Origin: DASXTB01 sp036505615
GTDB lineage: Bacteria; Acidobacteriota; UBA6911; JACQSX01
Assembly: GCA_036505615.1 (NCBI GenBank)
Contig: DASXTB010000167.1
Coordinates: forward strand, 1 to 26,043
DNA: 26,043 nucleotides
Reading direction: 5' to 3'
Positions 14,932 to 22,765 of this stretch are shown here, piece after piece. The first letter of the stretch is position 1; the number at the start of each line of letters is the position of its first letter. The notes under the pieces are model-generated. The model was given only the letters and a program-made list of their open reading frames with translations, was not told the origin of the DNA and did no database searches. The translations under genes were made by a program, and so were the position numbers.

Positions 14932-16965
14932 CTACCGGGCAGCTAACCTCGGATCGAGCCCCAATTTTTGCAGAAGAGCCGCCGATCTCGAATCACCGCG
15001 CACCACGTCGAGCCTGGGATCCAGATGAAAGTAATTCAGCGAAAAGTCTCGTTCTTCATAGGCCTTTTCGAAATAACGGAACGCAACGTCGTCCTGGCCG
15101 AGAACTGCATAGACCGTTCCAATTTGAAACCAAACCACTGCTGGAGCGCTGTTATGTTGCCGCGCGTTCTCCTCAGACTTTTTTCGCACGCGTTTTGCCT
15201 CCTCGATCGTTCTCACAGCTTCGTCCCTGCTTCCCGATGCCGCATACGCGCATGCGAGAAGCGGGTACAGCGACGGCGTGGAAGGCGAAAGCTTAATGGC
15301 TTTCTTGTACTCTCCGATCGCTTCCTGGTATTTTCGCTTCTGCAAATAAATGTGACCCAGCACATAATGAGCCACCGAAAAGTTGGCGTCCATTGAAAGA
15401 ACCTTCTGCAATTGGGCTTCGGCCTCGTCGTAACGGCGCGCAAAGTAGAGAATCTCGCCCACGTCCGTATTAATGATCAATGAAAGCGGGTCCAATTCTT
15501 TAGCGCGTTTGATTTCGAGAGTTGCTTGGTCCAATCTCCCCAGAGTGGCCAAAGTGTAGGCATGCCAGTGGTGGGCAGTAGCGTAGTTTGGGTTCAATGC
15601 CAGGGCGCGTTGAAACGCCTTTTCAGCTCCCTGGTAATCCCAAGGGTGCGCATAGAGGTAGAATCCCAAAGCGGTATGGGCTTCGGCCAGTGCGTCGTCC
15701 AAACAAAGGGCTTTCCCGATGTTCTCCCTTGCCTTGGTAAAGTCACCCGAGAACAAATAGGACTCTCCTAATCCCGCATATGCCATTGCGTAGTTCGGAT
15801 CAATTTCAATGGCGCGCTGAAAATTCTCGATCGCTTGGGCGAATCCCTCCACGGAACGCTTGTTCCAGAAATAGCGCCCTCTCAAGTAGGCATCGTAAGA
15901 TTCAGGACTTTCGGTAAAACGCTTGGTGATCTGGCTCAGTTCTCTGCCGCTTAACTTGGAAAGCACCGCTCGCGCTACTTTTTCCGAGATCGAATCTTGC
16001 ACGGCAAATATGTGAGTAAACTTTTCATCAAATTTTTCCGACCATAGAGACTTTCCGTCGCTCACTCGCAACAGTTGAATCGTTACCCGAATGCGGTCGT
16101 CTACTTTTTGCACGTTGCCGTCCAACACGGCGTCGACACCGAGCTTCCGGCCTGCCGTGAGGGGATCGGTTGCAACGCCCACGTAGCTGCGAACCGCGCT
16201 GGTGGGGCGGACCGCAATCTGCGACAGGCTTCCCAGTTTCGTAATCAGGGCATCGGCCATTCCCAGCTTCAGGTATTCATCTGCGCCCGCCGAACCGATG
16301 GATTCCAGCGGCAAAACGGCCATCGATCGGATTGGTTCGGCAGGTACAGATTTGGAAAATGAGCCGGAAATCCACAGATACACAAGAAAGATTGCGATCG
16401 CCGGCAAAGCAACCAAAATCCATCGGGCGGTTTTTACAAAGGTTCGATTCTGGAGCTTTACGCTGGCCGGACCATCGTCAGTGCAGTCGATCTCCTGCTC
16501 TTCCGCCAAAACAATGCGCGACCTTCGGCGCGCGATCAACTGATCGGAGTTTATTCTGTCGGGCCACTGGCTCTCCCCGGTCCCTTCATGACTTGAACCT
16601 GCCGTGTTCGTTCCCCGGCCTGGCTGATGGTTTTCAGAAAGAACTTCCACTTTGGCCACAAAGCGATAGCCTCGACCGGGAAGGGTGGCAATATAGTGGT
16701 GCTGATCCGGGTGCTCTCCCAGGATTTTCCTTACCAGGGAGATGTGTTGGGTCAGGTTGGCTTCTTCGACGAAAGTATCCGGCCAAATAGCCCTCATTAA
16801 GTAATCCTTCTGCAGAGTCTGACCGCTGTTTTCAACCAGGACCACGAGTGTATCGAAGGCTTTGGGAGGAATGGGTACGCGTTCATTTGCGCGGATCAGC
16901 AGGCGTTTTTCCGCATCAATGCTGAACGCGCCAAAACGATACAGTTTTCTCGATCCCACTTGCAT
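14932..16965 (-). CDS. Membrane-bound winged-helix transcriptional regulator with TPR domain
   Basis: This 677-residue protein has the CadC-like layout. Residues 8-105 are an OmpR-type winged helix (FGAFSIDAEKRLLIR..., ending in IATLPGRGYRFVAKVEV). A polar linker follows, then one transmembrane helix at about 182-200 (WILVALPAIAIFLVYLWI). Beyond it lies a domain starting SMAVLPLESIG, of the TolB/FlgO-like type (about 213-320), then about eight TPR units to residue 650 (for example YAMAYAGLGESYLFSGDFTKARENIGKAL). The DNA-binding part should be cytoplasmic and the TPR part outside the membrane. It would sense an extracytoplasmic signal and act directly on DNA; there is no phospho-acceptor domain. 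Its targets are unknown, and three direct repeats lie just before its start. It stands alone. Confidence 0.88.
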   Translation of the reverse strand: MQVGSRKLYRFGAFSIDAEKRLLIRANERVPIPPKAFDTLVVLVENSGQTLQKDYLMRAIWPDTFVEEANLTQHISLVRKILGEHPDQHHYIATLPGRGYRFVAKVEVLSENHQPGRGTNTAGSSHEGTGESQWPDRINSDQLIARRRSRIVLAEEQEIDCTDDGPASVKLQNRTFVKTARWILVALPAIAIFLVYLWISGSFSKSVPAEPIRSMAVLPLESIGSAGADEYLKLGMADALITKLGSLSQIAVRPTSAVRSYVGVATDPLTAGRKLGVDAVLDGNVQKVDDRIRVTIQLLRVSDGKSLWSEKFDEKFTHIFAVQDSISEKVARAVLSKLSGRELSQITKRFTESPESYDAYLRGRYFWNKRSVEGFAQAIENFQRAIEIDPNYAMAYAGLGESYLFSGDFTKARENIGKALCLDDALAEAHTALGFYLYAHPWDYQGAEKAFQRALALNPNYATAHHWHAYTLATLGRLDQATLEIKRAKELDPLSLIINTDVGEILYFARRYDEAEAQLQKVLSMDANFSVAHYVLGHIYLQKRKYQEAIGEYKKAIKLSPSTPSLYPLLACAYAASGSRDEAVRTIEEAKRVRKKSEENARQHNSAPAVVWFQIGTVYAVLGQDDVAFRYFEKAYEERDFSLNYFHLDPRLDVVRGDSRSAALLQKLGLDPRLAAR

Positions 16966-16972
16966 GGAAAGC

Positions 16973-16999
16973 CTTTAGAAATCTTTAGAAATATTTAGC
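16973..16999 (-). promoter_or_regulatory. Three direct repeats just upstream of the winged-helix regulator
   Basis: Read on the minus strand, CTAAA occurs three times at exactly 10-bp steps (CTAAATATTT, CTAAAGATTT, CTAAAGG), ending 7 bp before the ATG. OmpR/PhoB-type winged helices bind direct repeats on one DNA face, so this could be an autoregulatory site. The last copy contains AAAGG, which may also serve as the ribosome site. Confidence 0.4.
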
Positions 17000-17280
17000 G
17001 GCGTCTTGAGGACTTTTATAGCACGCCTCTCGTAGGTTGGACAACAACCGTTGATTGACTGCGCCCGCAGCCCATGCGACGCCGTTCGGGGGAGATTCAT
17101 TGCGAATAAGGCGAACCATCGATATCGTCATTGAAACAGAAATCGACACAAATCGGCCAGAAGCACGGGTTCCTCCGCGGATTGATCTTAAGAGAGTGGA
17201 CCACGGAAGGTTGAGCAGAGTCTTGTCCGTGTTGGGCACCATGTCGGAGGTTCCTCCCAACGAATATTCGCAATATCCAC
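17000..17280. other. Divergent intergenic stretch without recognisable gene
   Basis: This stretch lies between the winged-helix regulator and the TupA-like gene. Short open frames exist on both strands but show no family resemblance, no Shine-Dalgarno and no coding-like composition. I see no strong promoter or tRNA here. Confidence 0.5.
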
Positions 17281-17284
17281 AAAA

Positions 17285-17363
17285 GAAAAGATTTGGCCGC
17301 GGATGAAGGCGGATAGACACGGATTTTTGCATCCACGAAAATCTGCGGAAATCCGCGGCCTAC
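17285..17363. repeat. Imperfect palindrome of CCGCGGAT type, about 10-nt phase
   Basis: The left part has roughly 10-nt steps containing GCGGAT, GCGGATAG and ACGGATTT. The right part has the complements ATCCACGAAA, ATCTGCGGAA and ATCCGCGG. The two form a long imperfect hairpin with ends GGCCGCGGAT/ATCCGCGGCC. It lies 50 bp upstream of the TupA-like gene and resembles the other phased palindromes of the window in design but not in sequence. Confidence 0.65.
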
Positions 17364-17415
17364 TTTCAGGATCAATGACGGTTAATGCATGTGAAAGCGA
17401 GAGGAGGTCGACCCG

Positions 17416-18654
17416 GTGAACAACCCTTACAATTTCGGTACAGCAACGCGGCGCTATCGCCTTTCAAACCGGACAAGATGCGCGATTGCTGTTTTGTCAC
17501 AGATAGCGGTCATCGCAGCCGTGGTGTTAGCGCTGTCTTTAGCCATACAGGCCCAGTCTTCTGCGGTTCGCCTGCAAGTTGTCAATATCCCGGTTGACAG
17601 CGGTCTTCTAGCGGACCTGTTGCCGGATTTTGAGCGGACCACGGGGTACCATGTGGACATCTCGAAGGGAGAGCAGGTCTATGACTTTGCGCGGCAGGGC
17701 GCCGCGGACCTGGTCCTTTCCCATTACGGCCACGCCGGCGTCGACAATTTCATGTCGGATGGCTTCGGGCTTTGGCCGCGCATTGTGTTTGCCAATCAAG
17801 CAGTGATCATCGGACCGTCATCGGATCGTGCAGGCATCCGGGGGCTGCTTGATGGTGTCGAAGCGTTTCGACGGATTGCTCAGACCAAGTCACGATTTGT
17901 CGTCAACAATGCGGCAACCGAGAAATACCTCGCGCAGGTATTGTGGGAAGCGGCCGGCCGGCCGGATCAGACCGGCTGGTATACCGATTCAGGATTAAGA
18001 GATCAACCGGCAATTCAGGCTGCGGCAAACTCGCAAGCGTACGTTCTGTGGGGCATTATTCCATTTCTCAAATTCAAGGAGACCGTCACCTCGAATCTGG
18101 AAGCACTGGTACTGGACGACCCGGTGTTTCAGCGCGGAATGATGACTGTTCTGGTGAGTCCGGAAAAAGTTTCCGGTGTGAATGTCGCAGGGGCGTTCGC
18201 GCTCCAGAAGTTTCTGACACTGGAATCGACCCAGGCGCGAATTCGCGCTTTTCGCTATCCGGGGGTGAGCAACCAGCTTTTTTGGCCCGCTGCTCGCGAC
18301 AACATCGGATCATTTCTTTTGGACAACAGCCCGCTGCCCACGACCGCGGACCCGGCAGTCAATAGCATTGTTTTTGATCCGGCGAATGCGCGGGTAGGAG
18401 CTACGTTGACGACCACGTTTGCCGGTGCGAACCTTTCTGCTCAAACGTATTTCGATGTCCGGTTTCGCAAACTTGGAGCCGCCACCGATGAAATTGCCCT
18501 GAACTGGCAACAGGGCGCGACAGCAACTCACAACATACCCGCAACCACTCCGCCCGGGACGTGGAAAATCACCGGTGTGCGGGCCCATCGCGACGCGAAC
18601 GATCACAGCGGGTCCTTCATCCCCGTTCCGGCCACGCTTACCGTCGTCCCTTGA
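17416..18654 (+). CDS. TupA-like periplasmic substrate-binding protein with C-terminal extension
   Basis: The 412-residue product starts at a GTG (17416) with a strong Shine-Dalgarno GAGGAGG 8 nt upstream. A basic N-terminus and hydrophobic stretch (about 23-45, ending AIQAQS) look like a signal peptide. Residues about 50-300 resemble the tungstate-type ABC transporter binding protein (PVDSGLLADLLPDFERTTGYHVDI, GAADLVLSHYG, VFANQAVIIGPSSD). The family's usual GTGQAL-type segment is replaced by KGEQVYDFARQG. After residue 303 there is an extra domain of about 105 residues, probably beta-rich (VNSIVFDPANARVGATLTTTFAGANLS... WKITGVRAHRDANDHSGSF). No tupB or tupC lies beside it. Substrate specificity is therefore open: tungstate, molybdate or something else. 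Secretion is inferred. Confidence 0.7.
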   Translation: MNNPYNFGTATRRYRLSNRTRCAIAVLSQIAVIAAVVLALSLAIQAQSSAVRLQVVNIPVDSGLLADLLPDFERTTGYHVDISKGEQVYDFARQGAADLVLSHYGHAGVDNFMSDGFGLWPRIVFANQAVIIGPSSDRAGIRGLLDGVEAFRRIAQTKSRFVVNNAATEKYLAQVLWEAAGRPDQTGWYTDSGLRDQPAIQAAANSQAYVLWGIIPFLKFKETVTSNLEALVLDDPVFQRGMMTVLVSPEKVSGVNVAGAFALQKFLTLESTQARIRAFRYPGVSNQLFWPAARDNIGSFLLDNSPLPTTADPAVNSIVFDPANARVGATLTTTFAGANLSAQTYFDVRFRKLGAATDEIALNWQQGATATHNIPATTPPGTWKITGVRAHRDANDHSGSFIPVPATLTVVP

Positions 18655-18699
18655 TGAACCGGAAACAGAAAATATGACCTGGCCAACGACCGTTCTGAT

Positions 18700-20775
18700 T
18701 TAGCGAGGAATGACGCCGAACTCTTTTTTTAGCCCGCTGACGACCTGATCCCGTGCCGACTCGACTTCGTCATCAGTCAGCGTACGCTCGGCGCTTTCAA
18801 AGTAGAGGCGAATTGCCAGGCTGATCTTTCCAGCGGGCAATTGCTCGCTCTGGTAAAGATCAATTAGCTCGACACGCTTCAGGTTGGGAACTGGATGGTT
18901 TGAAATGAAATCCATCAACGACGCAAACCGGACTTTGCGATCTACCAGAAAGGAGAAATCGCGGAACACGCCCGGATAGCGACTGACGGGTTGGTAGAGG
19001 GCGAGCCGTGTACTGGTCGCCGCCGGCTGGGACTGGACCACTGGCGAAACGCCATCGCCCGCGCTAGAGCGCCCTAGAGCCGACAGATCGAACTCTCCCA
19101 GGAACAAGTCTTCCTTAATTTTTAAGGAGTCTTGGAGCCGGGGGTGCAAGCTTCCCACGTATCCGACACATTCGCCGTTGACATGAATCTCGGCAGATTG
19201 TGCTGGATTCAAAAACCGAGCTCCCGCCGAACGTAGCTCCGGCGTCTTCAGCACAGCACCGCGCAGCAGTGATTCGAGCACCCCCTTCATGTAGAAGTAA
19301 TTCGGGGGATCAATTTCAGGATGCCAGTACTTGCGAGTTTCCGCGCCCATGGCCACCCAGGCCACATGCTCCTTCTCCCGGATTTCCGGTCCCTGCCGGG
19401 CAAACGTCTTACCGATTTCGAACAGGCGCATCCGCTCCTGGCCATGGTTTTGATTGTGCCGCGCCGTCATAACCAAATTGGGCGCCAAGTGTGTGCGCAG
19501 TTGAGAAGCCTCCGTCGACATCGGGTTTTTGAGAACCACCGGGAGTTCGTGATATCCAAATGAAGCCTGCAAATCAGGATCGATGAAAGTCCAATTCAAG
19601 GTCTCAGAGTAGCCGAGCGAGCGAAGCAATTCCGCAATCTTCAGCCGTTGCTCGGTCTCCGGCAGGAAATCCCCCTTGCCTTTCCAGGCCGGCATCGAGC
19701 TCGGAATTTTCTCGTATCCATAGTGGCGCAGGACCTCTTCGATGAGATCTTCTTCTTCCGAGATGTCAACTCTGTGGCTGGGAGGCCGGACGGTCCACTC
19801 CCTGTCCTTAGCCTCGGTTCGGAATCCAAGCCGGGCCAGAGTCCTCTCAACAAATTGTGCTGGGACTTCGGTTACTGAATACAACTTCAGTCTCTCTTGG
19901 CGCAGCGCAATGGAGGGGGGAAACAGAGGAGCGGGAAATACGTCGATCAGCTTGGTTTCCGCCGAGCCCCCAGCGAATTTCAAGATCAACTCCACGCATC
20001 TTTCGAGCGCGGGGACCGTCGCCTGCAGGTCCGCTCCCCGCTCGAATCGATGTGAAGCTTCCGTCCTCATCTGAAAGTGCCGCGCGGTGCGGCAGATCGA
20101 TCCCGGATCAAAATATGCGCTTTCGATTAGCAGGTCCCTGCTGGCGGCTGAGATCTCACTGGATTCGCCGCCCATGACGCCGGCCAACGCAACCGGATCT
20201 CGCGCATCGGCAATCACCAGTCTCTCGGGATCCAGATTTCTTTCCATTCCGTCTAAGGTGCGAAGCTTCTCTCCCAAGCGGGCATGGCGGACGATGACTT
20301 CCGGTCCTTGCAGCTTGGCTAGGTCAAAAGCATGCAACGGGTGGCCCATCTCCAGCAGGACGTAGTTGGTGATGTCAACAATGTTGTTGATGGGACGCTG
20401 GCCAACGGCAACCAAGCGCTTCTTTATCCACGCGGGCGAGTCCGTAATCTTCACCCCGCGGATTACCCGGCCCGAGTAACGCCGGCAAAGCTTTGGGTCT
20501 TCAATAGTGATGGGGAAGTTCCCTTCTCCCTCCGGGTTTTTGGCGGGCGTCACCTTCAAATCACAATCGTAGATGGCCGCCAGTTCCCGGGCGATGCCTA
20601 TATGGCTCAAGCAGTCCGGGCGATTCGACGGAATTTCAACATCCAGTACCGTGTCGTCCCCAGCCGGCTGCACGCCTTCCACAACCAGACCGACACCGGA
20701 GAGCGCATCGCGCAACTCATGAGGTGAAGCCTGGAGATCGATGCAGTCGAGCAGCCAGAGATAACTAATCTTCAT
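18700..20775 (-). CDS. pheT: Phenylalanyl-tRNA synthetase beta subunit, short form
   Basis: PheT forms the alpha2-beta2 synthetase with PheS, holding the B3/B4 editing site and the anticodon-binding FDX-ACB domain. The 691 residues begin MKISYLWLLDCIDL. The text then passes directly from GVQPAGDD to VLDVEIPSNRPDCLSHIGIARELAA, so the roughly 100-residue EMAP/tRNA-binding insertion found in the usual 800-residue proteins is absent. The B3/B4 domain, B5 domain (around 300-370) and core remain, and the C-terminus has a complete FDX-ACB domain (YPGVFRDFSFLVDRKV... to the end). The ATG at 20775 has no Shine-Dalgarno. The gene is separated from pheS by a 179-bp gap filled by an octad repeat. Confidence 0.95.
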   Translation of the reverse strand: MKISYLWLLDCIDLQASPHELRDALSGVGLVVEGVQPAGDDTVLDVEIPSNRPDCLSHIGIARELAAIYDCDLKVTPAKNPEGEGNFPITIEDPKLCRRYSGRVIRGVKITDSPAWIKKRLVAVGQRPINNIVDITNYVLLEMGHPLHAFDLAKLQGPEVIVRHARLGEKLRTLDGMERNLDPERLVIADARDPVALAGVMGGESSEISAASRDLLIESAYFDPGSICRTARHFQMRTEASHRFERGADLQATVPALERCVELILKFAGGSAETKLIDVFPAPLFPPSIALRQERLKLYSVTEVPAQFVERTLARLGFRTEAKDREWTVRPPSHRVDISEEEDLIEEVLRHYGYEKIPSSMPAWKGKGDFLPETEQRLKIAELLRSLGYSETLNWTFIDPDLQASFGYHELPVVLKNPMSTEASQLRTHLAPNLVMTARHNQNHGQERMRLFEIGKTFARQGPEIREKEHVAWVAMGAETRKYWHPEIDPPNYFYMKGVLESLLRGAVLKTPELRSAGARFLNPAQSAEIHVNGECVGYVGSLHPRLQDSLKIKEDLFLGEFDLSALGRSSAGDGVSPVVQSQPAATSTRLALYQPVSRYPGVFRDFSFLVDRKVRFASLMDFISNHPVPNLKRVELIDLYQSEQLPAGKISLAIRLYFESAERTLTDDEVESARDQVVSGLKKEFGVIPR

Positions 20776-20809
20776 AATTGCCCGTGTCCGTTTGAATCAG
20801 CAGAGCAGC

Positions 20810-20929
20810 AGGTCAGAAAGTCCACAAGTCAGCAGGCCACTTGACGTGTAGGTCATGAAGTTGACCTGATGACTTGTTGACCTGGAGACCTGTTAACGTG
20901 ATGACCTGTTGACCTGATGACCTGCCGAT
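20810..20929. repeat. Fifteen-unit octad array between pheS and pheT
   Basis: A continuous run of fifteen 8-nt units covers 120 bp without a break in phase. The left units are of type AGGTCAGA/AAGTCAGC; from about 20858 they are the complementary type CTGTTGAC/CTGATGAC. The array can therefore fold on itself around AGGTCATGAAGTTGACCT. It occupies two-thirds of the gap between two genes that must be expressed in equal amounts. Confidence 0.88.
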
Positions 20930-20954
20930 CCGACAGAAATCAAGCTGCGGCTTT

Positions 20955-21977
20955 TTAGTTGAACTGCTCCAGAAATCTAAGATCGTTCTCAAAGAGCAAC
21001 CGCACGTCGTCGATGCCGAATTTTAGCTGGGCCACGCGGTCTAATCCCATTCCCCAGGCGAACCCGGTATATCGAGCAGGATCATAGCCAACAAAACGGA
21101 AGACATTTGGATGAACCATCCCCGCGCCCAGTATTTCGATCCAGCCGCTTCGCTTGCACTTGTTGCATTCCCGGCCGCCGCAGAAAATACAGCGGATGTC
21201 CATCTCGGCTCCGGGTTCAACAAACTGAAAGTAACCGGGGCGAAACCTTACTATTGTTTCGGGGCCAAAAACTTCACGCAAAAAGAACTCCAGCGTACCT
21301 TTTAAGTCTCCCATGGTGATTCCTTCATCTACCACCAGGCCCTCGACCTGGTGGAACATGGGAGAGTGCGTGGCGTCGATGGCGTCCCTGCGAAAAACTC
21401 TTCCCGGGCAGACGATTCGCACCGGGGGTTGGACCTTCTCCATGGTGCGTATCTGGACCGGCGAAGTGTGGGTCCTCAGCAACAGTTTTTCGGTGATGTA
21501 AAATGTATCCTGGTCGGCGCGCGCCGGATGATCCGGGGGGATATTGAGAGCTTCGAAATTATAGTAGTCGTCCTCGATCTCCGGGCCTTCCATAACGGTG
21601 AATCCCATCTTTACAAAGATCTTCTCGAATTCTTCTCGAATCTGCTGAAGCGGATGGCGCATGCCGATGGGATACCGGTAGCCCGGCAGCGTAATATCAA
21701 CCTTTTCCCGCTCCTGCTGCTCTCGGGTTTGCGCGGACTTTAGTTCCTCAAGACGCCGCTGCAGCAGCATCTCGATCTGCTGCTTGACCTGGTTCAGGCG
21801 TTTACCCTGATGCGGGCGCTCCTGCGGCGGCAGCGAGCCGATCGACTTGAGGGCCAGAGAAAGCAGTCCTCGCTCGCGGCTCAGGAAATGATCTCGAACC
21901 TGGTTCCATTCCTCGAGGCTTTGGATTGACGCGAATCTGCTCTGGAATTCCTGCAGAAGTTTCTCTGATTCAAGCAT
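20955..21977 (-). CDS. pheS: Phenylalanyl-tRNA synthetase alpha subunit
   Basis: PheS carries the class II catalytic core that charges tRNA-Phe. The 340-residue protein has an N-terminal coiled coil (about 1-90) that contacts tRNA. The core includes motif 2 (RVFRRDAIDATHSPMFHQVEG), the FRPGYFQFVEPGAEMD segment and motif 3 (GFAWGMGLDRVAQL). A cysteine cluster CIFCGGRECNKC precedes the SGWIEILGAGMVHPNV motif, as in many bacterial PheS. The ATG at 21977 has no Shine-Dalgarno. A heptad array starts only 3 nt upstream, so the ribosome-binding region is itself repeat. Confidence 0.97.
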   Translation of the reverse strand: MLESEKLLQEFQSRFASIQSLEEWNQVRDHFLSRERGLLSLALKSIGSLPPQERPHQGKRLNQVKQQIEMLLQRRLEELKSAQTREQQEREKVDITLPGYRYPIGMRHPLQQIREEFEKIFVKMGFTVMEGPEIEDDYYNFEALNIPPDHPARADQDTFYITEKLLLRTHTSPVQIRTMEKVQPPVRIVCPGRVFRRDAIDATHSPMFHQVEGLVVDEGITMGDLKGTLEFFLREVFGPETIVRFRPGYFQFVEPGAEMDIRCIFCGGRECNKCKRSGWIEILGAGMVHPNVFRFVGYDPARYTGFAWGMGLDRVAQLKFGIDDVRLLFENDLRFLEQFN

Positions 21978-21979
21978 GA

Positions 21980-22175
21980 GAATTACGAATTTCGAATTAC
22001 GAATGTCGAATGGAGAATGCCAATGCGTTCAGCGGCATCGTAAGGTATGGCGAATTTTCAAACTACCAGTTTCGAAGAGCAAATGTCGGATGGCCAAGAA
22101 AAGCGCAGAAAGGGAGTGGCCCCACCAGTCGATGTTCGACATTCGAACCTCTGCATTCGAAATTCGTCATTGATT
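21980..22175. repeat. Inverted heptad arrays between rplT and pheS
   Basis: The left arm has six 7-nt units of type GAATTAC/GAATGTC (21980-22021) beginning 3 nt from the pheS start codon. The right arm has six units of the complementary type ATTCGAA/GTTCGAC (22134-22175), running over the rplT stop codon at 22167-22169. Between them is unrelated DNA of about 110 bp. The two arms could pair in a transcript spanning rplT-pheS. Confidence 0.82.
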
Positions 22176-22526
22176 GAGCGCCTTGCTGGCCGTGTCTGCC
22201 AAGCTCTTAAATGCTCCGGCGTCAGTAGCAGCGATCTCTGCCAGCATCTTGCGGTTCAGATCCACGCCGGCTTTTTTCAATCCAAACATGAACTGGTTAT
22301 AGGAAAGGTCGTGCTCCCTGGCCGCGGCGCCAATGCGCACAATCCACAGGCTTCGAAAGTTCCGCTTCTTTGTTCTTCGGTCCCGATACGCAAACTTCAG
22401 CGCTCGCTCCACAGCTTCCTTGGCGGAGCGATGTAGCTTGCTTTTGGTTCCCCAATAACCCTTGGCGCGGGCGAGGATCTTCTTCCGCCTTAATAGTCTC
22501 TTGTTCCCACGTCTTACACGAGGCAT
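22167..22526 (-). CDS. rplT: 50S ribosomal protein L20
   Basis: L20 is an early-assembly 23S rRNA-binding protein; in several bacteria it also represses its own operon. The 119 residues begin MPRVRRGNKRLLRRKKILARAKGYWG and contain the RKRNFRSLWIVRIGAA-type segment typical of the family. Length is normal. The ATG has a good Shine-Dalgarno, AAGGAG. It follows rpmI by 34 bp in the standard infC-rpmI-rplT order. Confidence 0.97.
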   Translation of the reverse strand: MPRVRRGNKRLLRRKKILARAKGYWGTKSKLHRSAKEAVERALKFAYRDRRTKKRNFRSLWIVRIGAAAREHDLSYNQFMFGLKKAGVDLNRKMLAEIAATDAGAFKSLADTASKALNQ

Positions 22527-22560
22527 TCTTTAAACTCCTTCGAGGTTCCGAATGTGAATC

Positions 22561-22755
22561 TTACAGCACAAGCATCTCGCGAACCCGTTTTACGTCCGCC
22601 TTGCTGACCAGCTTTGCAGACCCCAGTTGACGTTTTCGCTTAGCCGATTTCTTTGTCAGAATGTGACGCGCAAAATTACTGCGCCGTTTGATTTTCCCAG
22701 TACCGGTCACCTTAAATCGCTTGGCTGCCGATTTCCTTGTCTTCAACTTTGGCAC
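22561..22755 (-). CDS. rpmI: 50S ribosomal protein L35
   Basis: This is a 64-residue basic ribosomal protein (MPKLKTRKSAAKRFKVTGTGKIKRR..., with HILTKKSAKRKRQL), matching L35 in length and sequence. It starts at a GTG (22755) with GAGGAG 8 nt upstream. It lies 10 bp after infC and so shares its transcript. Confidence 0.97.
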   Translation of the reverse strand: MPKLKTRKSAAKRFKVTGTGKIKRRSNFARHILTKKSAKRKRQLGSAKLVSKADVKRVREMLVL

Positions 22756-22765
22756 GTCTATCTCC

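Noticed and set aside
16985..17332. A possible 115-codon minus-strand gene upstream of the winged-helix regulator.
   Set aside because: No ribosome site or recognisable motif, and its start lies in the CCGCGGAT palindrome.
20810..20929. CRISPR array.
   Set aside because: Units are 8 nt with no spacers and there are no cas genes; it is a tandem phased repeat.
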